Shown: positions 34,582 through 43,172 of the stretch, one piece after another | Layout: the number at the start of each line of letters is the position of its first letter | How positions within the stretch are numbered: position 1 is the first letter of the stretch | Assembly: GCA_026225235.1 (NCBI GenBank) | Contig: JAMFSK010000051.1 | Span: forward strand, 1-57,135 | Origin: Burkholderiales bacterium | Lineage (GTDB): Bacteria; Pseudomonadota; Gammaproteobacteria; Burkholderiales; Burkholderiaceae | Length of the DNA stretch: 57,135 bases | Reading direction: 5' to 3' | Program-made: the position numbers and the translations under genes | Notes under the pieces: model-generated | What the model was told of the DNA's origin: nothing | What the model saw: only the letters and a program-made list of their open reading frames with translations | Databases searched by the model: none

Positions 34582-35883
34582 ATGAAGAAAAGGATCGACA
34601 TGAAAAACCGCCTCACGTTCTATATTGCCCTCGGCATGGTACTCGGGGTCGTCGCCGGCTATGTGTGCCACGCGAATGCCGCCGACGCGGAGGCCGCGAA
34701 AACCCTGGCGGCCTATTTCTCGATCATCACCGATATCTTTCTACGGCTGATCAAGATGATCATCGCGCCGCTCGTGTTTGCCACGCTGGTTTCCGGGCTG
34801 GCCGGTATGGACAGTGGCCAGGACGTCGGCCGCATTGGCGTGCGCACGGTGGGCTGGTTTGTCTGCGCATCGCTGGTGTCCCTCGCATTGGGACTCGTGC
34901 TTGCCAACGCGCTGCAACCGGGCGCGGGACTGCATATGGTAGCGAGCGGCGGCGATGTGAACACAGGTCTCAACACCGCGGGCCTGAACTTCAAGGACAT
35001 CGTCACGCATGCGTTCCCGACCAGTCTGGTGGACGCACTGTCGCGCAACGACATCCTGCAGATACTCGTCTTCTCCGTGTTCTTCGGCCTGGGCCTGGGT
35101 GCGCTCAAGCATGACGCTCGGGTCAAGGTGGTCTTGCAGGCGATCGACGGCATGGTGCCGGTGATGCTGAAGCTGACCGACTACGTGATGCGCACCGCAC
35201 CGGTCGGTGTATTTGGTGCGATTGCTTCGGCGGTGACGTTGCGTGGTCTGGGGGTGCTGTTCACCTATGGCAAGTTGATCGGTTCGTTCTATCTGGGACT
35301 GGTCCTTCTGTGGGCGATCCTGATCGGGGTGGGCTATCTGTTCCTCGGCAAAAAAATCGGTGCGTTGCTCAAGGCCGTGCGCGAACCCGCGATGCTCGCA
35401 TTCTCGACTGCCAGTAGCGAAGCGGCCTACCCGCGCCTGACCGAGCAACTGGAGAAATTTGGTGTCGACAAGAAGGTGGTGGGATTCACCTTGCCGCTCG
35501 GCTACGCGTTCAACCTCGACGGTTCGATGATGTATCAGTCGTTTGCGGCGATCTTTATTGCACAGGCCTTCGGTATCGACATGCCGCTGTCGCAGCAGAT
35601 CTTCATGCTGCTGGTGCTCATGTTGAGCAGCAAAGGGATGGCCAGTGTGCCGCGTGGCTCGGTCGTGGTGGTTGCAGCAGTGGCGCCGCTGTTTCATCTG
35701 CCCGCGGCGGGCGTGGTGATGGTGCTCGCGATCGACCAGATACTCGACATGGGTCGCACGATGACGAATGTGATTGGCAACAGTGTGGCCACCGCCGTGA
35801 TTGCGAAATGGGAGGCGCGGCGCAGCGGCGTACACGCCGAAGTCGGCGCGGGCTTCAAGCAACTTCAGGCCGATGCGCAGTGA
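34582..35883 (+). CDS. Dicarboxylate/amino acid:cation symporter (DctA/GltP family)
   Basis: This 433-residue DAACS-family carrier has the family landmarks LGYAFNLDGSMMYQSF, MLSSKGMASVPRGSVVVVA (re-entrant loop) and the DQILDMGRTMTNVIGN segment, whose Asp/Arg residues bind the substrate carboxylates. It takes up C4-dicarboxylates, aspartate or glutamate with H+ or Na+. Start codons at 34552, 34573 and 34582 are in frame; the last has AAGG at a good distance. The next gene, a racemase-superfamily protein, starts within its stop codon, so uptake and conversion of an acidic amino acid or dicarboxylate are linked. Confidence 0.9.
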   Translation: MKKRIDMKNRLTFYIALGMVLGVVAGYVCHANAADAEAAKTLAAYFSIITDIFLRLIKMIIAPLVFATLVSGLAGMDSGQDVGRIGVRTVGWFVCASLVSLALGLVLANALQPGAGLHMVASGGDVNTGLNTAGLNFKDIVTHAFPTSLVDALSRNDILQILVFSVFFGLGLGALKHDARVKVVLQAIDGMVPVMLKLTDYVMRTAPVGVFGAIASAVTLRGLGVLFTYGKLIGSFYLGLVLLWAILIGVGYLFLGKKIGALLKAVREPAMLAFSTASSEAAYPRLTEQLEKFGVDKKVVGFTLPLGYAFNLDGSMMYQSFAAIFIAQAFGIDMPLSQQIFMLLVLMLSSKGMASVPRGSVVVVAAVAPLFHLPAAGVVMVLAIDQILDMGRTMTNVIGNSVATAVIAKWEARRSGVHAEVGAGFKQLQADAQ

Positions 35884-37346
35884 CAGCAACGATGGTGCAG
35901 GCCCGGCGTTCGTTCGGGATCGTTGGGGGCCTAGGGCCACTTGCGGGAGCTGATGTGTTTTTTAAACTCGTCAAGGCGACGCCGGCACGCAGCGATGCCG
36001 AGCACTTCGACATCGTTTTTGAGCAGCACCCGTTTCGAAACCCGGGTGCATCGCGTGCCGCGACCACGGCGCGCAAACTCTATATCTTCGACATGATTCG
36101 TGACTTTGAACGGCGAGGCGTCACGACGGTGGTACTGCCCTGCTTTCTGAGTCACACGTTCATCGATGAGTTGCAGGAGAATGCGTCGCTGAAGATCGTC
36201 GATATGCTCGATGGGTTGTGCGAGCACGTGAGGCACTGCCTCCCGGGAGCACGCCGGATCGGTGTGCTGACCTCGGACTACCTCCGCAATGAGCGGCTGT
36301 TCGAACACTATTTCGCCGCACCGGAGTTCGAGGTATTCCATCCACGCCAGCAGGCCGCAGGCGATGTCGATCCAGTCACGCGTGCGGTGTATGGCGAAGA
36401 GGGTATCAAAAGTGGCATCCTCAGTGGTCGGCCCGTCGATCTGTTGCGCGAAGCTTGTGAGGATCTGGTTTCACAAGGCGTGGACGTGATCCTGCCGGGT
36501 CTGACAGAAATCAATCTGGTCGCCGAGCAGATCGGACCGTTGGGCGTTCCATTGATCGATTCGAACCTGGTGTATGCGCAATACGTGGCAGCGGGGCGGT
36601 ATGGTTCGCGTGGCCGTGAATTCAAGGTCGGCGTCGTGGGCGGTGTGGGCCCCGCTGCGACTGTCGACTTCATGCAAAAGGTTGTGCGCAATACGCCCGC
36701 CACTCGCGATCAGGACCACATCAAACTGCTGGTCGAACAGAACCCGCAGATCCCGGACCGTACGGAAAATCTGGTGGGCGACGGTCCGGACCCCACCGTA
36801 TCGCTCTACGCGACGTGCAAAAAACTCGAGGAGGGCGATGCGGACATCATCGCGATTCCATGCAACACGGCGCATGCGTTCGTCGAGCGAATCCAGCCCT
36901 ATCTGAACGTACCGATCGTCAACATGTTGACGGTGACGGTCGAGTACCTGCGTACGATGTTTCCTGCGCTGCGCACTGTGGGGCTGCTTGCAACCACCGG
37001 CACGATCACGAGCGGCGTGTACCGGAAGGCGCTTGAATTGTGTGGGCTGACGCAGGTCGTCCCTAAAGAGGACCTACAGGCACGCGTCATGAACGCGATC
37101 TATGGACAGTACGGCGTGAAGGCGGGATTCACCACCGGTGAGTGTATCGAAGACATTACGGCGGCAGTCGACGACCTCGTCGAGCAGGGTGTCGAGGTGA
37201 TCCTTCTCGGCTGCACGGAACTGCCGCTGCTTCTATCGCAAAGTACGTTCGGTTCTGCTAGCGGACAGATCGTGCATCTCGTCGACCCGACGGACATCCT
37301 CGCCAGGCGATGCGTCGCGCATGCACGCGGAGAGATCTTTTTTTGA
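35880..37346 (+). CDS. Tandem Asp/Glu-racemase-superfamily protein with one degenerate domain
   Basis: This 488-residue protein is two racemase domains in a row. Domain 1 (about 10-240) starts SFGIVGGLGPLAG; domain 2 (about 247-485) starts FKVGVVGGVGPAA. Domain 2 has both catalytic cysteines, C328 in IPCNTAHAF and C444 in LGCTELPLL. Domain 1 keeps C88 in LPCFLSHTF, but the second cysteine is replaced by L208 in LPGLTEINL. So one half can racemise or isomerise and the other probably cannot. GTG at 35880 overlaps the symporter stop; ATG 35892 is an alternative. Aspartate racemase, hydantoin racemase and maleate isomerase are all possible. Confidence 0.85.
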   Translation: MTATMVQARRSFGIVGGLGPLAGADVFFKLVKATPARSDAEHFDIVFEQHPFRNPGASRAATTARKLYIFDMIRDFERRGVTTVVLPCFLSHTFIDELQENASLKIVDMLDGLCEHVRHCLPGARRIGVLTSDYLRNERLFEHYFAAPEFEVFHPRQQAAGDVDPVTRAVYGEEGIKSGILSGRPVDLLREACEDLVSQGVDVILPGLTEINLVAEQIGPLGVPLIDSNLVYAQYVAAGRYGSRGREFKVGVVGGVGPAATVDFMQKVVRNTPATRDQDHIKLLVEQNPQIPDRTENLVGDGPDPTVSLYATCKKLEEGDADIIAIPCNTAHAFVERIQPYLNVPIVNMLTVTVEYLRTMFPALRTVGLLATTGTITSGVYRKALELCGLTQVVPKEDLQARVMNAIYGQYGVKAGFTTGECIEDITAAVDDLVEQGVEVILLGCTELPLLLSQSTFGSASGQIVHLVDPTDILARRCVAHARGEIFF

Positions 37347-37418
37347 AGATGCCCGTTCGGTGAAGACAGCCCGCTTCCCCATGCTCTGATCGAATCTCCA
37401 TTGCCGCCGTTAGCATTC

Positions 37419-37445
37419 CGTAAGACAAACCTTAACTTCGTAAGA
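37419..37445 (+). promoter_or_regulatory. Direct repeats upstream of the TonB-receptor operon (candidate response-regulator box)
   Basis: CGTAAGA occurs at 37419-37425 and again at 37439-37445, with a related TTAA (37432-37435) midway. The three elements are spaced about 10 bases apart, i.e. on one face of the helix, as OmpR-type regulators prefer. The operon encodes such a regulator at 43173. The assignment is by pattern and place only. Confidence 0.4.
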
Positions 37446-37535
37446 TACCCATCACTGCCGGTTAATTGTGCATCGATAACATCGCGCCTCGATTGCTTAT
37501 CGCTTACGGCCACTCGACAACAAGGACGCCGACAC

Positions 37536-39707
37536 ATGCAACGGGTACGATCACAACTCCGCCAGAAACCGATCACGCAGTTCGTTATCGCCTCTCTCTG
37601 TGCCGCCGGTGCACAGTTCTCCTTTGCGCAGTCATCGGGAGATCTCGGCTCCGTCCAGAGCTCGGCCGCTGCGGCGCCAGGCGCCACCCCCTCCTCCGCG
37701 GTCAATCCTGAAACGGCGCCTGCCCAGGCGCCGACTCAGGGTTCCCTCAGCGCTACCGAGCCGCAGTCGATCATCAGCCGGCACTACATCGAGAACAGCA
37801 CGGCACCGACGTCGAACTATAGCGACATCATTCAGATCGCCCCGAGCGTCTCGAACATCGATCCAAACGGCGCGGGTCTGATGGAGTCGCAAAGCACGAC
37901 GATCCGCGGCTTCCAGGATGGGCAGTACAACGTCACATTTGACGGCATTCCGTTTGGTGACTCGAACGACTTTACGCATCACTCCACGTCGTTTTTTATG
38001 TCGCCGAACATCGGTGGCATCAAGGTCGACCGGGGTCCGGGCGACGCGTCGCAGATCGGTTTCGCGACTTTCGGTGGCACCATCGCGGTGACCTCGGTGG
38101 AACCGACGATGACACCGGGCTTCTCGGTGCTCGGCTCTTATGGCAGCTTCAACACGTGGCTCACAGGCGTCTCGCTGAACACGGGCGACATGCAGCAATG
38201 GGGCGACGCGCGCGCGGTGATCGGCTACAACCACGTGGGCAGCGACGGCTATCTGACCAATGCGGCGCAGCGGCGCGACAACGTCTACTTCAAGCTCGAG
38301 AAACCGCTCGGCGACGACACGCTTCTGACGATTTACGCGAACTACAACCGCATCCACCAGAATGTGTCGCTCGGCGCGACGGCGGCGCAGATCCATCAGT
38401 TCGGTCCGGACTTCGGCCTGTCGAGCGATCCGGGCAGTCAGTCGTTCTACGGCTACAACTTCGACCAGATCAATACGGACCTCGAGTACATCGATATCCA
38501 GACCAAGGTCGCCGAGTGGAAGATCGACAACAAGGCCTACACCTACGCGTATTACCACGACGGGTTCAACGGCCTCGATCCGAACGGCGAGACTCCCAAT
38601 GGCACCGCCTTCGGTCCGACCAATGTGCCGGGCCAGCAGATCGCCAACGACTATCGCGCCTTCGGGGACATCCTCACTGCCGAACGTCAGATCGGTCCTG
38701 GCAAGTTGCAGGTCGGTGCGTGGCTCACGCATCAATCCAATTTCCGTGACAACCTCAACGTCGACGATTCGCTGAACTTCGCACAGCAGACGCTGAACTT
38801 CACGATGCACGACACGTTTCTCACCTTCGAACCGTACGTGCAGTACGCGTGGGAATTGCCGTTCGGCATCACGGTGACGCCAGGTGTCAAGTATCTCTCG
38901 TTCAACCGCGATATCGACGCGCCGATCAATCAGGGTTCGGGCGTGCCGGCGGACTTCAGTCATACCTGGACGAAGGTGCTGCCTTCGCTGCAGGTGCACG
39001 ACCAAATCAACTCAAATTGGAGTGCCTACTTCCAGTACGCACAGGGTTTCCTCGCGCCAAACCTCAACGTGTTCTATGTGCAGAACGCGAGTGTTTCGGG
39101 CCAACCCGATCCGGAACAGACCGACAACTACCAACTCGGCACGACCTATAAAACCGATCGCATGACGCTGTCGGCAGACCTTTACTACATCAACTTCCGC
39201 AACGCAGTCACGAGTCGCACGGTCGGTGGCAACACGATCTTCACGAATGCGGGTGGCGCGGTCTACAAGGGCTTCGAGTCCGAAGGCACGTACTACGCGG
39301 GGCTCGGCTTCAGCCTCTACGGCAACCTGACGTTCAACTCGGCCAAGCAGAAGGACACCAACGACTGGCTGCCGAACGCACCGAAGATGACCGCTGCTGC
39401 CGGCGTGCTCTACGAGCATGGGCCGCTCTATGGCTCGCTGCTCACCAAGTTTGTCGGCCATCAGTTCGGCGACACAGGCGACGCGCAACCGATTGGTGGT
39501 TTCTCGGTAACGAACTTCTCGGCGGTCTACACGATCAAGAATCTGGCCTCGTGGATGCATGACACGCGCATTGGTTTCGAAGTCGACAACATCTTCAACC
39601 GGACCAGCATCGACGCGCTTGCCGGCTTCACGGCAGCGGACAGCACGCCGCTGTACTGGACGATTCCGGGCCGGGCTTTTGTCGGAACGGTGTCCACCGA
39701 CTTTTAA
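37536..39707 (+). CDS. TonB-dependent outer membrane receptor
   Basis: This 723-residue protein has a signal peptide (cut near FSFAQ, residue 31) and then an Ala/Pro-rich linker. The plug domain (ISRHYIENSTAPTSNYSDI, MESQSTTIRGFQDGQYNVTF, GGIKVDRGPGDASQIG) follows, with a 22-strand barrel ending in the terminal Phe of VGTVSTDF. A TonB box was not pinned down. The ATG at 37536 follows AAGGA. It opens an operon with its own ExbB, ExbD and TonB, a phosphodiesterase and a two-component system, so the ligand is probably a dedicated nutrient such as a phosphoester or a metal/cofactor complex. The ligand is not readable from sequence. Confidence 0.9.
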   Translation: MQRVRSQLRQKPITQFVIASLCAAGAQFSFAQSSGDLGSVQSSAAAAPGATPSSAVNPETAPAQAPTQGSLSATEPQSIISRHYIENSTAPTSNYSDIIQIAPSVSNIDPNGAGLMESQSTTIRGFQDGQYNVTFDGIPFGDSNDFTHHSTSFFMSPNIGGIKVDRGPGDASQIGFATFGGTIAVTSVEPTMTPGFSVLGSYGSFNTWLTGVSLNTGDMQQWGDARAVIGYNHVGSDGYLTNAAQRRDNVYFKLEKPLGDDTLLTIYANYNRIHQNVSLGATAAQIHQFGPDFGLSSDPGSQSFYGYNFDQINTDLEYIDIQTKVAEWKIDNKAYTYAYYHDGFNGLDPNGETPNGTAFGPTNVPGQQIANDYRAFGDILTAERQIGPGKLQVGAWLTHQSNFRDNLNVDDSLNFAQQTLNFTMHDTFLTFEPYVQYAWELPFGITVTPGVKYLSFNRDIDAPINQGSGVPADFSHTWTKVLPSLQVHDQINSNWSAYFQYAQGFLAPNLNVFYVQNASVSGQPDPEQTDNYQLGTTYKTDRMTLSADLYYINFRNAVTSRTVGGNTIFTNAGGAVYKGFESEGTYYAGLGFSLYGNLTFNSAKQKDTNDWLPNAPKMTAAAGVLYEHGPLYGSLLTKFVGHQFGDTGDAQPIGGFSVTNFSAVYTIKNLASWMHDTRIGFEVDNIFNRTSIDALAGFTAADSTPLYWTIPGRAFVGTVSTDF

Positions 39708-39722
39708 GAGGAGTTTGAATCC

Positions 39723-40412
39723 ATGACTGTCGACACCCTGATGCACCTCGCGAACAACTCGGGTGGTGTGCTCTACGTCATTGCCGCGATGTTGTTTATC
39801 GCGTTGACGATCATCATCGAGCGCTTCTGGTTCCTGCATCGCGTGGCCGGGGGCGGTGCCTCCGCACTCGACCAGCTCGACCGGATCGAGCAGGTCGATG
39901 TGGCTGCACTGAGCGCATTGGCCGAGAACTATCGGGGCCTGCCGCTGGCACGGATCTTTTCTACGGCCGCGCGGCTCGGTACCACGCGCGCCCGTGAGGA
40001 ACTCGATGCATGTTTCGAGGAAGTCATCATGCGTGAAGCCCCGCGCATCGATAGGCTGCTCTGGGTGCTCGACACGATCGTGACGCTCGCACCGTTGCTT
40101 GGCCTGTTCGGCACAATCCTGGGCATGTTCAACGCTTTCCAGGTTCTCTCGAACCCGGGCAATGCGCCGACGCAGGTAACCGGTGGGGTCGCCGAAGCCC
40201 TCATTGCGACGGCCTCAGGCCTGTTTGTCGCGATGATCGGTCTGGTCTTCTTCAACGGCCTGCATAGCCGGGTGCGTTCGGTGGTGCATCAGCTCGAAAC
40301 GCTCAAGGCGGCGCTCGTCAATCGCATGACCGGTGCGGCGGGTGAGCACCCGAGGGATACGCGCGAGATGGCGCGTGGGTCAGGCGGATCGCTCGCGCAT
40401 CAGGGGGCGTGA
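39723..40412 (+). CDS. exbB: ExbB/MotA/TolQ-type proton channel subunit
   Basis: This is a 229-residue inner-membrane protein with three membrane segments: residues about 15-38 (VLYVIAAMLFIALTIIIERF), 115-140 (APLLGLFGTILGMFNAFQ) and 160-185 (ALIATASGLFVAMIGLVFF). The GLFGTILGM and EALIATASGL motifs mark ExbB/TolQ. With ExbD and TonB it turns the proton gradient into force for the receptor. AGAGGAG precedes the ATG 15 bases after the receptor stop. The gene order receptor-exbB-exbD-tonB shows a dedicated energising complex. Confidence 0.9.
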   Translation: MTVDTLMHLANNSGGVLYVIAAMLFIALTIIIERFWFLHRVAGGGASALDQLDRIEQVDVAALSALAENYRGLPLARIFSTAARLGTTRAREELDACFEEVIMREAPRIDRLLWVLDTIVTLAPLLGLFGTILGMFNAFQVLSNPGNAPTQVTGGVAEALIATASGLFVAMIGLVFFNGLHSRVRSVVHQLETLKAALVNRMTGAAGEHPRDTREMARGSGGSLAHQGA

Positions 40413-40414
40413 CG

Positions 40415-40813
40415 ATGAAGTATTTCGAGGCGCGCAAGGCCCGTATCGAGATCATTCCGATGATCGACATCATGTTCTTCCTGCTGGTGTTCTTCATCAT
40501 GATCACGCTGCACATGATTCCGAACGCGGGCCTGAGGACGCAGTTGCCTTCGAGCGCGAGCGCGCAGTCGCTGCCACCGCCCAAGGTCATGGTGACGCTC
40601 GCGACGGATGGGAGTCTGTCGGTGGACGGGCAGGTGATGAGCGCGGCCCAATTGACGGCGATGCTTTCGAAGCGGCCGGACGTGTCGCACACGGTCGTAA
40701 CGATCGCAGGCTCGAAGGAGGCACAGATCCAGAAACTCGTCGTCGTGATGGATGCGTGTCGTACGGCGGGTGTCTCGCAGGTCGCACTGGCGGCTGAGCC
40801 GGTGGCGCAGTGA
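40415..40813 (+). CDS. exbD: ExbD/TolR-type subunit
   Basis: This is a 132-residue protein with one membrane helix (about 14-34, PMIDIMFFLLVFFIMITLHM) carrying the essential membrane Asp at the start of the helix, followed by a periplasmic domain ending in AEPVAQ. It is the usual length for ExbD. GTG 40409, overlapping the exbB stop, is an alternative start two codons upstream. The next gene begins one base after its stop codon. Confidence 0.9.
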   Translation: MKYFEARKARIEIIPMIDIMFFLLVFFIMITLHMIPNAGLRTQLPSSASAQSLPPPKVMVTLATDGSLSVDGQVMSAAQLTAMLSKRPDVSHTVVTIAGSKEAQIQKLVVVMDACRTAGVSQVALAAEPVAQ

Positions 40814-40814
40814 T

Positions 40815-41540
40815 ATGGCAAGCCTCTACGCTTCGAGTATCCCTGTGAGTGTCGACCGGGATCGGACACGCATTCGTCGTGCGGCCGCAGCCGCGCTCGT
40901 CATTGAGCTCGTGCTGTTCTGCGCCGGCTACGTGGTGCTCACGCACAAGGCTCCGTTGCCGCCCGAGCCGAAGGTAACGTTGCTGTCGATCGCACCGGCA
41001 CCCTTGCCGGTACCTGTGCCACCGCTCACCCCGCCTGCGCCGCCGAAACCGCAGACGTCCCCTCAGCCGCAGCATGTCGTACGCACGGTCACGCCGGTTC
41101 ATCGAGCCGTGCACCCGGCGCCCCCGCGTCCGACGCCGGAACCGCCGCCGCTAGCGCCCGTACCCGTCTCGCCTTCGGCGACGCCCACCGAGGCACCTGC
41201 CACGCCGCCCGCACCGTCGTCTCCCCCGCCGCCGCCCGCCCCTTCCGCAGGTGAAGCGACGTTCGAGAGTGCACTGCGTGCGGCGATCCAGGCCGCACTG
41301 CACTACCCAGAGTCGGCGCGGCTCGCGGGCATGGCAGGACGTACGCGTGTTGCGTTCGAGTATCACGACGGCATGGTCTCCGATCTGCGAGTCGTCGTCT
41401 CGAGTGGCGTCGGCCTGCTCGATCGTGCCGCGCTCGCCGCCGTTCGTGATGCCGCCTATCCCAAACCCCAGGCCGCGCTGGCCGGGAAGACCTTGCCCGA
41501 ACAGGTCTGGGTGACTTTCAATCTCAACGACCCCGAATGA
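40815..41540 (+). CDS. tonB: TonB energy transducer
   Basis: This is a 241-residue TonB-type protein. A single membrane anchor (about 23-43, RAAAAALVIELVLFCAGYVV) lacks the SHLS sequence of E. coli TonB. A long periplasmic Pro-rich spacer (about 48-160, PVPVPPLTPPAPPKP, PPAPSSPPPPPAPS) and the C-terminal TonB domain (ALHYPESARLAGMAGRTRV through VWVTFNL) follow. The ATG at 40815 is one base after the exbD stop, and its own stop overlaps the ATG of the phosphodiesterase. It should serve the receptor at 37536. Confidence 0.88.
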   Translation: MASLYASSIPVSVDRDRTRIRRAAAAALVIELVLFCAGYVVLTHKAPLPPEPKVTLLSIAPAPLPVPVPPLTPPAPPKPQTSPQPQHVVRTVTPVHRAVHPAPPRPTPEPPPLAPVPVSPSATPTEAPATPPAPSSPPPPPAPSAGEATFESALRAAIQAALHYPESARLAGMAGRTRVAFEYHDGMVSDLRVVVSSGVGLLDRAALAAVRDAAYPKPQAALAGKTLPEQVWVTFNLNDPE

Positions 41541-43165
41541 AACAGATTCTCCGTATCGCTACCGCTGCCCTGATCTTCTCGAATGTGTCGTTCGGTCTCG
41601 CCGCCACGCTGCCTCAAGATGCACCCGTCCATCATGTGCTGTTGATCAGCGTAGATGGTCTTCACTCGGACGATCTCGCCCATTTCATCGCCGCGCATCC
41701 CGGCAGCACGCTCGCGCGCCTCGCCAACGATGGCATCGAATATGGCAACACGCGTACCGTCGAGCCAGCGGACTCGTTCCCCGGATTGCTTGCGCTGGTG
41801 ACGGGCGGTACACCGGCCGTGACTGGCGTCTACTACGACGACTCTTATGATCGAAGGCTTGCCGCGCCCGGCAGCGACTGCAGTCGTCTGGGCACGCGTG
41901 TGCTCTATGACGAATCGCTCGACCTGCCTGCGGCAGATGGACACGACACGATTGATCCGGCCAAGTTGCCGCGCGATCCGCAACGCGGGTGCACACCGGT
42001 GTATCCGCATACCTTCTTGCGGGTCAATACGATTTTTGAGGCGATTCGCGCGGCGGGTGGCTACACCGCGTGGACCGACAAGCATCCGACTTACGAGCTG
42101 GTTGAAGGCCCGTCAGGCCACGGTGTCGACGATCTGTTCCTGCCTGAGATCGGCGCCAACCATGAGGGTCAGCACGAGGCGAAGACCCCGGGGATCACGG
42201 GCTCGCTCGCTCGCACGGAGAATTACGACGACCTCAAGGCCGATGCGATCGTGAACGAAATCGACGGCATGGCCCACGATGGCCACCGACGTACGACCGT
42301 GCCGAGTGTGTTCGGTTTGAATATGCAAGCGGTCAATGTGGCCCAGAAGCTCTACGGCTATCGCGACGCGGACGGTGATCTGACGCCAGGTGTGGATCAG
42401 GCGATCACCTATGTCGACACGCTGCTCGCGCGTTTCATGGTCGAACTCGACCGAAAGCGTCTGCGCGACGACACCCTCGTCATCGTCACCGCCAAACACG
42501 GCAATGGTCCGATCGATCCCGCGCTGCTCGACAAGATCGACGAACATCGGGTGAGCGCGGTGATCGATGCCGCCGCACCGGGCGCTCTCGCGCAACTGAC
42601 GACCGACCATGGCGCGCTGGTCTGGCTGCATGACGCATCGACCACGGCTGCGGTGACAGCCGCACTGCGTGAGCATGCGGGTGAACTCGGGATTGCCGAT
42701 GTCATCAGCGGTGAGCGGCTCGCGCAACGCTTTCCGTCGCCCGCACAGGACAGCCGCACGCCGGATATCGTCATCGTTTCGCGCGACGGTGTCATCTTCA
42801 CGTCGCCAAGTGACGGTAAGCTCGCCGAGCACGGCGGTTTCCACGAGGACGACGTGCGTGTCGCGCTGCTGCTGTCCAATCCGCGGCTCGTGAACCGAGG
42901 CCTTCGCGTCAGCTACCCCGTCTCGACGACGCAGGTCGCGCCCACCATTCTGGCCGCGCTGGGCGTGCCACCCGAGGCACTCGAAGCCGTCGCGCAGGAA
43001 GGGACGCCGGTGTTGCCGGCCATGCGCTGGATGTCTGTCCGTGTTTCAGCTTCGTCTCCGGCTTCGGCCTCGTCCTTGACGCCAGCGGCTGCCGGAACGC
43101 CCACACGAAATCTGTCCGGCCCACTCGCACTAGATCAACTGGGGATGCATCCGCTTGGCAAGTGA
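41537..43165 (+). CDS. Exported alkaline-phosphatase-superfamily phosphodiesterase
   Basis: This 542-residue protein has a signal peptide (residues 1-23) and the nucleotide pyrophosphatase/phosphodiesterase fold. Metal Asp D40 is in LLISVDGLHSDD, a serine (S80) stands at the nucleophile site in EPADSFPG, and histidines include H183 (DKHPTYELV), H321 (TAKHGNGP), H432 and H436 (AEHGGFHEDD). The C-terminal tail (from about 500) is Ser/Ala-rich and probably unstructured. The periplasmic enzyme likely cleaves a phosphoester or diester, perhaps the ligand taken up by the receptor. It overlaps tonB by four bases. Confidence 0.85.
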   Translation: MKQILRIATAALIFSNVSFGLAATLPQDAPVHHVLLISVDGLHSDDLAHFIAAHPGSTLARLANDGIEYGNTRTVEPADSFPGLLALVTGGTPAVTGVYYDDSYDRRLAAPGSDCSRLGTRVLYDESLDLPAADGHDTIDPAKLPRDPQRGCTPVYPHTFLRVNTIFEAIRAAGGYTAWTDKHPTYELVEGPSGHGVDDLFLPEIGANHEGQHEAKTPGITGSLARTENYDDLKADAIVNEIDGMAHDGHRRTTVPSVFGLNMQAVNVAQKLYGYRDADGDLTPGVDQAITYVDTLLARFMVELDRKRLRDDTLVIVTAKHGNGPIDPALLDKIDEHRVSAVIDAAAPGALAQLTTDHGALVWLHDASTTAAVTAALREHAGELGIADVISGERLAQRFPSPAQDSRTPDIVIVSRDGVIFTSPSDGKLAEHGGFHEDDVRVALLLSNPRLVNRGLRVSYPVSTTQVAPTILAALGVPPEALEAVAQEGTPVLPAMRWMSVRVSASSPASASSLTPAAAGTPTRNLSGPLALDQLGMHPLGK

Positions 43166-43172
43166 ACTATCG

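Noticed and set aside
34741..35940. Minus-strand open frame of 399 codons opposite the symporter
   Set aside because: His/Arg/Gln-rich shadow of a membrane protein gene; no membrane segments or motif of its own.
37632..39005. Long minus-strand open frame (457 codons) opposite the TonB receptor
   Set aside because: It is rich in Arg, Val and His with no fold or signal, and lies antisense to a well-supported receptor; typical of GC-rich codon shadows.
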